Source of the DNA: an uncultured Clostridia bacterium
GTDB taxonomy: Bacteria; Bacillota; Clostridia; Christensenellales; Borkfalkiaceae
Assembly (NCBI GenBank): GCA_937915565.1
Contig: CALDMH010000143.1
Coordinates: 1 to 8,036, forward strand
Direction of reading: 5' to 3'
DNA: 8,036 bases
In this document: piece by piece, positions 6,021-8,036 of the stretch
Layout: the number at the start of each line of letters is the position of its first letter
Numbering within the stretch: position 1 is the stretch's first letter
The notes under the pieces: model-generated
The model's database searches: none
What the model saw: the letters and a program-made list of their open reading frames with translations, nothing else
Told to the model about the DNA's origin: nothing
Position numbers and translations under genes: made by a program

Positions 6021-7132
6021 TGAATTACGACTACAAGGTTTCTGCCGCAGGCAGAGTTAATATCATAGGCGAACATATCGATTACTGCGGAGGAAAGGTT
6101 TTCCCTGCGGCGTTATCGCTCACAAACGACGTTTACGTTAAGGCGAACGGAACGAACAAAATCAATTTAAGCTGGACTACCACCGATTTTAAGGTTTCGC
6201 TCGATATAAACGAGCTTGAAAAATACGCCGATTTGAAATACGGAAACTATCAGGCAGGTTGCGCGCTTATCTGGAAAAACGCAGGGCATAAACTGCTCGG
6301 TTGCGATATGTTGCAGGACTGCAAAGTGCCTTTCGGAAGCGGGCTTTCGTCGAGCGCGGCGATTGAAGTTTCCACGCTTGCGGCTTTGGCAACGATTGCG
6401 GGCGAAAAAATCGACAAAAAGGAAATCGCGTTGCTCGCCCAGAAAGCCGAAAGAGAATATGCGAAAGTCAACTGCGGAATAATGGACCAGTACGCCTCCG
6501 CAAACGGGCTTAAAAACCACGCGATTTTGCTCGATTGCAAAAATATCACGCACGAATTCGTGCCTTTTAACCTCGGCGACTACGAACTCGTTATTTCAAA
6601 CTGCAACAAGCCGCACAGCCTCGTGACGAGCAAATACAACGAACGCCGAAGCGAAACGGAGGAGGCCCTTAAAATTCTTCAACCCGTTTTGAACGTCGAT
6701 TGTCTTGCGGAGATTTCCGTTGAGAAATTCGAGGAAAACAAACGGCTTTTGCCGGAAGTAATCGCAAAACGCGCGGAACACGTCGTTTACGAATGCGACA
6801 GAGTTAAAAAAAGCGTGGAAGCGATGAAAAGCGGCAATATAGAGCTTCTCGGCAAACTTTTAAATCAATCGCACGCTTCTCTTCGCGACGAATACGAAGT
6901 TACGGGCAAGGAACTTGACGTTTTAGCCGAAGCGGCGCAAAATTTCGACGGGTGTTTGGGCAGCCGTATGACGGGCGCGGGATTCGGCGGTTGCACTATT
7001 TCGATTGTGAAAAAGAACAAGGTTGCGGAATTTAAAAAGGTTGTCGGCGAAAAATACGCTCGTGAGATAGGTTACGACTGCTCTTTTTACGAGGCGGAAA
7101 TAGCCGACGGAATAACGATAGAAAAACTGTAA
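6020..7132 (+). CDS. galK: Galactokinase
   Basis: Galactokinase phosphorylates alpha-D-galactose with ATP to galactose 1-phosphate, the first committed step of the Leloir pathway, in the cytoplasm. The protein is full length for the family at 370 residues and belongs to the GHMP kinases. The galactokinase signature GRVNIIGEHIDYCGG (11-25) carries the catalytic-pocket arginine R12 and sugar-binding E18, H19 and D21; Ile and Cys replace the more usual Thr and Asn. The ATP-binding motif PFGSGLSSSAA is at 104-114, the catalytic aspartate is D156 in CGIMDQYA, and the C-terminal GHMP motif SRMTGAGFGG is at about 315-324. AAGGTG at 6009-6014 lies 5 bases before the ATG. The usual partners galT and galE are not in the window. 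A related specificity such as N-acetylgalactosamine cannot be excluded, but all galactokinase landmarks are present. Confidence 0.93.
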   Translation: MNYDYKVSAAGRVNIIGEHIDYCGGKVFPAALSLTNDVYVKANGTNKINLSWTTTDFKVSLDINELEKYADLKYGNYQAGCALIWKNAGHKLLGCDMLQDCKVPFGSGLSSSAAIEVSTLAALATIAGEKIDKKEIALLAQKAEREYAKVNCGIMDQYASANGLKNHAILLDCKNITHEFVPFNLGDYELVISNCNKPHSLVTSKYNERRSETEEALKILQPVLNVDCLAEISVEKFEENKRLLPEVIAKRAEHVVYECDRVKKSVEAMKSGNIELLGKLLNQSHASLRDEYEVTGKELDVLAEAAQNFDGCLGSRMTGAGFGGCTISIVKKNKVAEFKKVVGEKYAREIGYDCSFYEAEIADGITIEKL

Positions 7133-7210
7133 AAATCAAACTCCGAATGAACGAAGTTTTCATAAAAAGTCCGCCTATAAGTCGATAAAACGGCAAAAAG
7201 GCGACGAATT

Positions 7211-7294
7211 GCAGGTATGGCGGAATTGGCAGACGCGATGGATTTAGGTTCCATTGGTAACCCCGTGCAGGTTCGACCCCTGTTACCTGCACCA
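7211..7294 (+). tRNA. tRNA-Leu (anticodon UAG)
   Basis: The 84-base gene folds as a class II tRNA. The acceptor stem GCAGGTA pairs perfectly with TACCTGC, the anticodon stem ATGGA/TCCAT encloses a TTTAGGT loop with anticodon TAG, a long variable arm follows, and the T arm contains GGTTCGACC. CCA is encoded at 7292-7294. It reads CUN leucine codons, especially CUA. It lies 78 bases after galactokinase and has its own terminator. Its 3' end is a common integration site for mobile elements. Confidence 0.96.
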
Positions 7295-7303
7295 CTGTAT
7301 TAT

Positions 7304-7342
7304 AAACGCAAGTCGAGTTCAATGGCTTGATTTGCGTTTTTT
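7304..7342 (+). terminator. Rho-independent terminator of the tRNA gene
   Basis: A 14-bp stem with two G-U pairs (7304-7317 with 7326-7339) and an 8-base loop ends in a run of six T (7337-7342). It starts 10 bases past the CCA end. Confidence 0.82.
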
Positions 7343-7401
7343 CATACTTTAAACGGTTGTTAATACGTAATTTTTTTCTAAATTTGTAGTACACAATATT
7401 T

Positions 7402-8036
7402 ATGGATAAAACGAAATACGAAATCGATAAACAAAAACGCAAGCAAAATATGGTTAGAAACGAATTTTTATACAACGGTAAATCGGTAGGTAAATACGAT
7501 TTTCCGATAATAAAAAAACAAAATATAGACGTAGATAAAATAAAACTCCTCGCCTATCCCGACGCAAAACTCAACGACGAGAAAAACAGGGACAAAACGC
7601 TGCATTTTTTCACTTACGATTGGAAATTTGAAAGCGTTTACGAAAAAGCAACCGAAGAATTGGAGAAATTGAAGCAATATTATTGTTTGTTAAGCCCCGA
7701 TTTCAGCATATTCACAAATATGCCCCTTGCCCTTCAAATCGAAAGCGTTTTTAAAAATCGCTGGTGCGGCGCATTTTGGCAAAGCAAAGGACTTAAAGTT
7801 ATCCCCACGGTGAGCTGGGGCGACGAAAAATCTTTCGATTTTTGTTTTGACGGAATCGAGCAAGGTTCAACCGTATTCGTTTGCACTTATTACCGCGAAA
7901 ACGACGAATTGTCGTTTATGACGGGTTACAACGAAATGATTAAGCGCATAAAGCCGAATTTGGTTTTATGCTATGACGAGCCTTTCGATGCTATGCCAGC
8001 CGAGAATAAAACGAACCTTGCCAAAACGCCGCAATC
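7402..8036 (+). CDS. DUF4417 domain-containing protein (3' end beyond window)
   Basis: The frame is open from ATG at 7402 to the window edge, giving 211 residues with no stop. The N-terminus is lysine-rich and AT-rich. From about residue 98 the sequence matches the DUF4417 pattern: SPDFSIF, MPLALQ, a KNRW.G..WQ segment, then IPTVSWGDEKSFDFCFDGI at about 134-152, and a GYNEMIKRIKPN block. The biochemical role of this family is not known; members occur in Firmicutes, phages and mobile elements. No convincing ribosome binding site precedes ATG 7402, and the next in-frame ATG at 7450 is no better. No neighbour beyond the tRNA is visible, so its context is unresolved. Confidence 0.82.
   Translation, partial: MDKTKYEIDKQKRKQNMVRNEFLYNGKSVGKYDFPIIKKQNIDVDKIKLLAYPDAKLNDEKNRDKTLHFFTYDWKFESVYEKATEELEKLKQYYCLLSPDFSIFTNMPLALQIESVFKNRWCGAFWQSKGLKVIPTVSWGDEKSFDFCFDGIEQGSTVFVCTYYRENDELSFMTGYNEMIKRIKPNLVLCYDEPFDAMPAENKTNLAKTPQ

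Noticed and set aside
7138..7165. Weak hairpin after galK (AAACTCCG/CGAAGTTT) as a terminator
   Set aside because: The stem has one mismatch in only 8 bp and almost no T run, so it cannot be called. How galK transcription ends is unclear; it may read into the tRNA.
7153..7181. Possible tRNA promoter (GAAGTT, 17 bases, TATAAG)
   Set aside because: The -35 box is poor and no other element supports it.
7343..7401. Promoter search ahead of the DUF4417 gene
   Set aside because: TTGTTA at 7357-7362 has no acceptable -10 box at 16-19 bases and the region is simply AT-rich.
7032..7475. Minus strand ORF of 147 codons across the tRNA-Leu gene
   Set aside because: Its middle (TGVEPARGYQWNLNPSR) is the reverse translation of the tRNA itself, a well-known annotation artefact, and it overlaps galK and the tRNA terminator.

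Overview
The window looks like the chromosome of an uncultured Clostridia-type Firmicute. The basis is near-perfect TTGACA/TATAAT promoters, AGGAGG-type ribosome binding sites, a TTG start, lipoprotein signal peptides, and families common in Firmicutes (YitT, an ECF transporter S component, DUF4417). The lineage is inference; no rRNA or marker gene is present.

Layout. Positions 1-87 hold the probable tail of an unidentified + strand gene, followed by a strong terminator. Next come two tandem, clearly paralogous lipoprotein genes (290-1750 and 1894-3216). Each is its own transcription unit with a consensus promoter, a strong ribosome binding site and a GC-rich hairpin terminator. Their function is unknown. 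A bidirectional terminator at 3237-3284 separates them from a convergent minus strand gene (3295-3792) for an ECF vitamin transporter S component. Divergent from that gene, across a 24-bp palindrome, is a MocR/PdxR-type regulator (3877-4941). It has a GntR winged helix fused to an aminotransferase-like domain, but it stops about 100 residues early. The pairing suggests uptake of a vitamin B6-type compound controlled by a PLP-binding regulator.

Positions 4961-7132 look like a two-gene + strand operon. It encodes a YitT-family membrane protein, preceded by a leader with two mutually exclusive hairpins, and a complete galactokinase. A tRNA-Leu(UAG) gene with encoded CCA follows (7211-7294) and then a terminator. 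The window ends inside a DUF4417 gene (from 7402), a family often found in phages and mobile elements, so the tRNA could border an integrated element.

The points most worth following up are the twin lipoproteins with conserved cysteine spacing, the PdxR-ECF pair with its shared palindrome, the truncated regulator, and the switch-like leader of the YitT gene. I see no clear new defence system, CRISPR array or insertion sequence.
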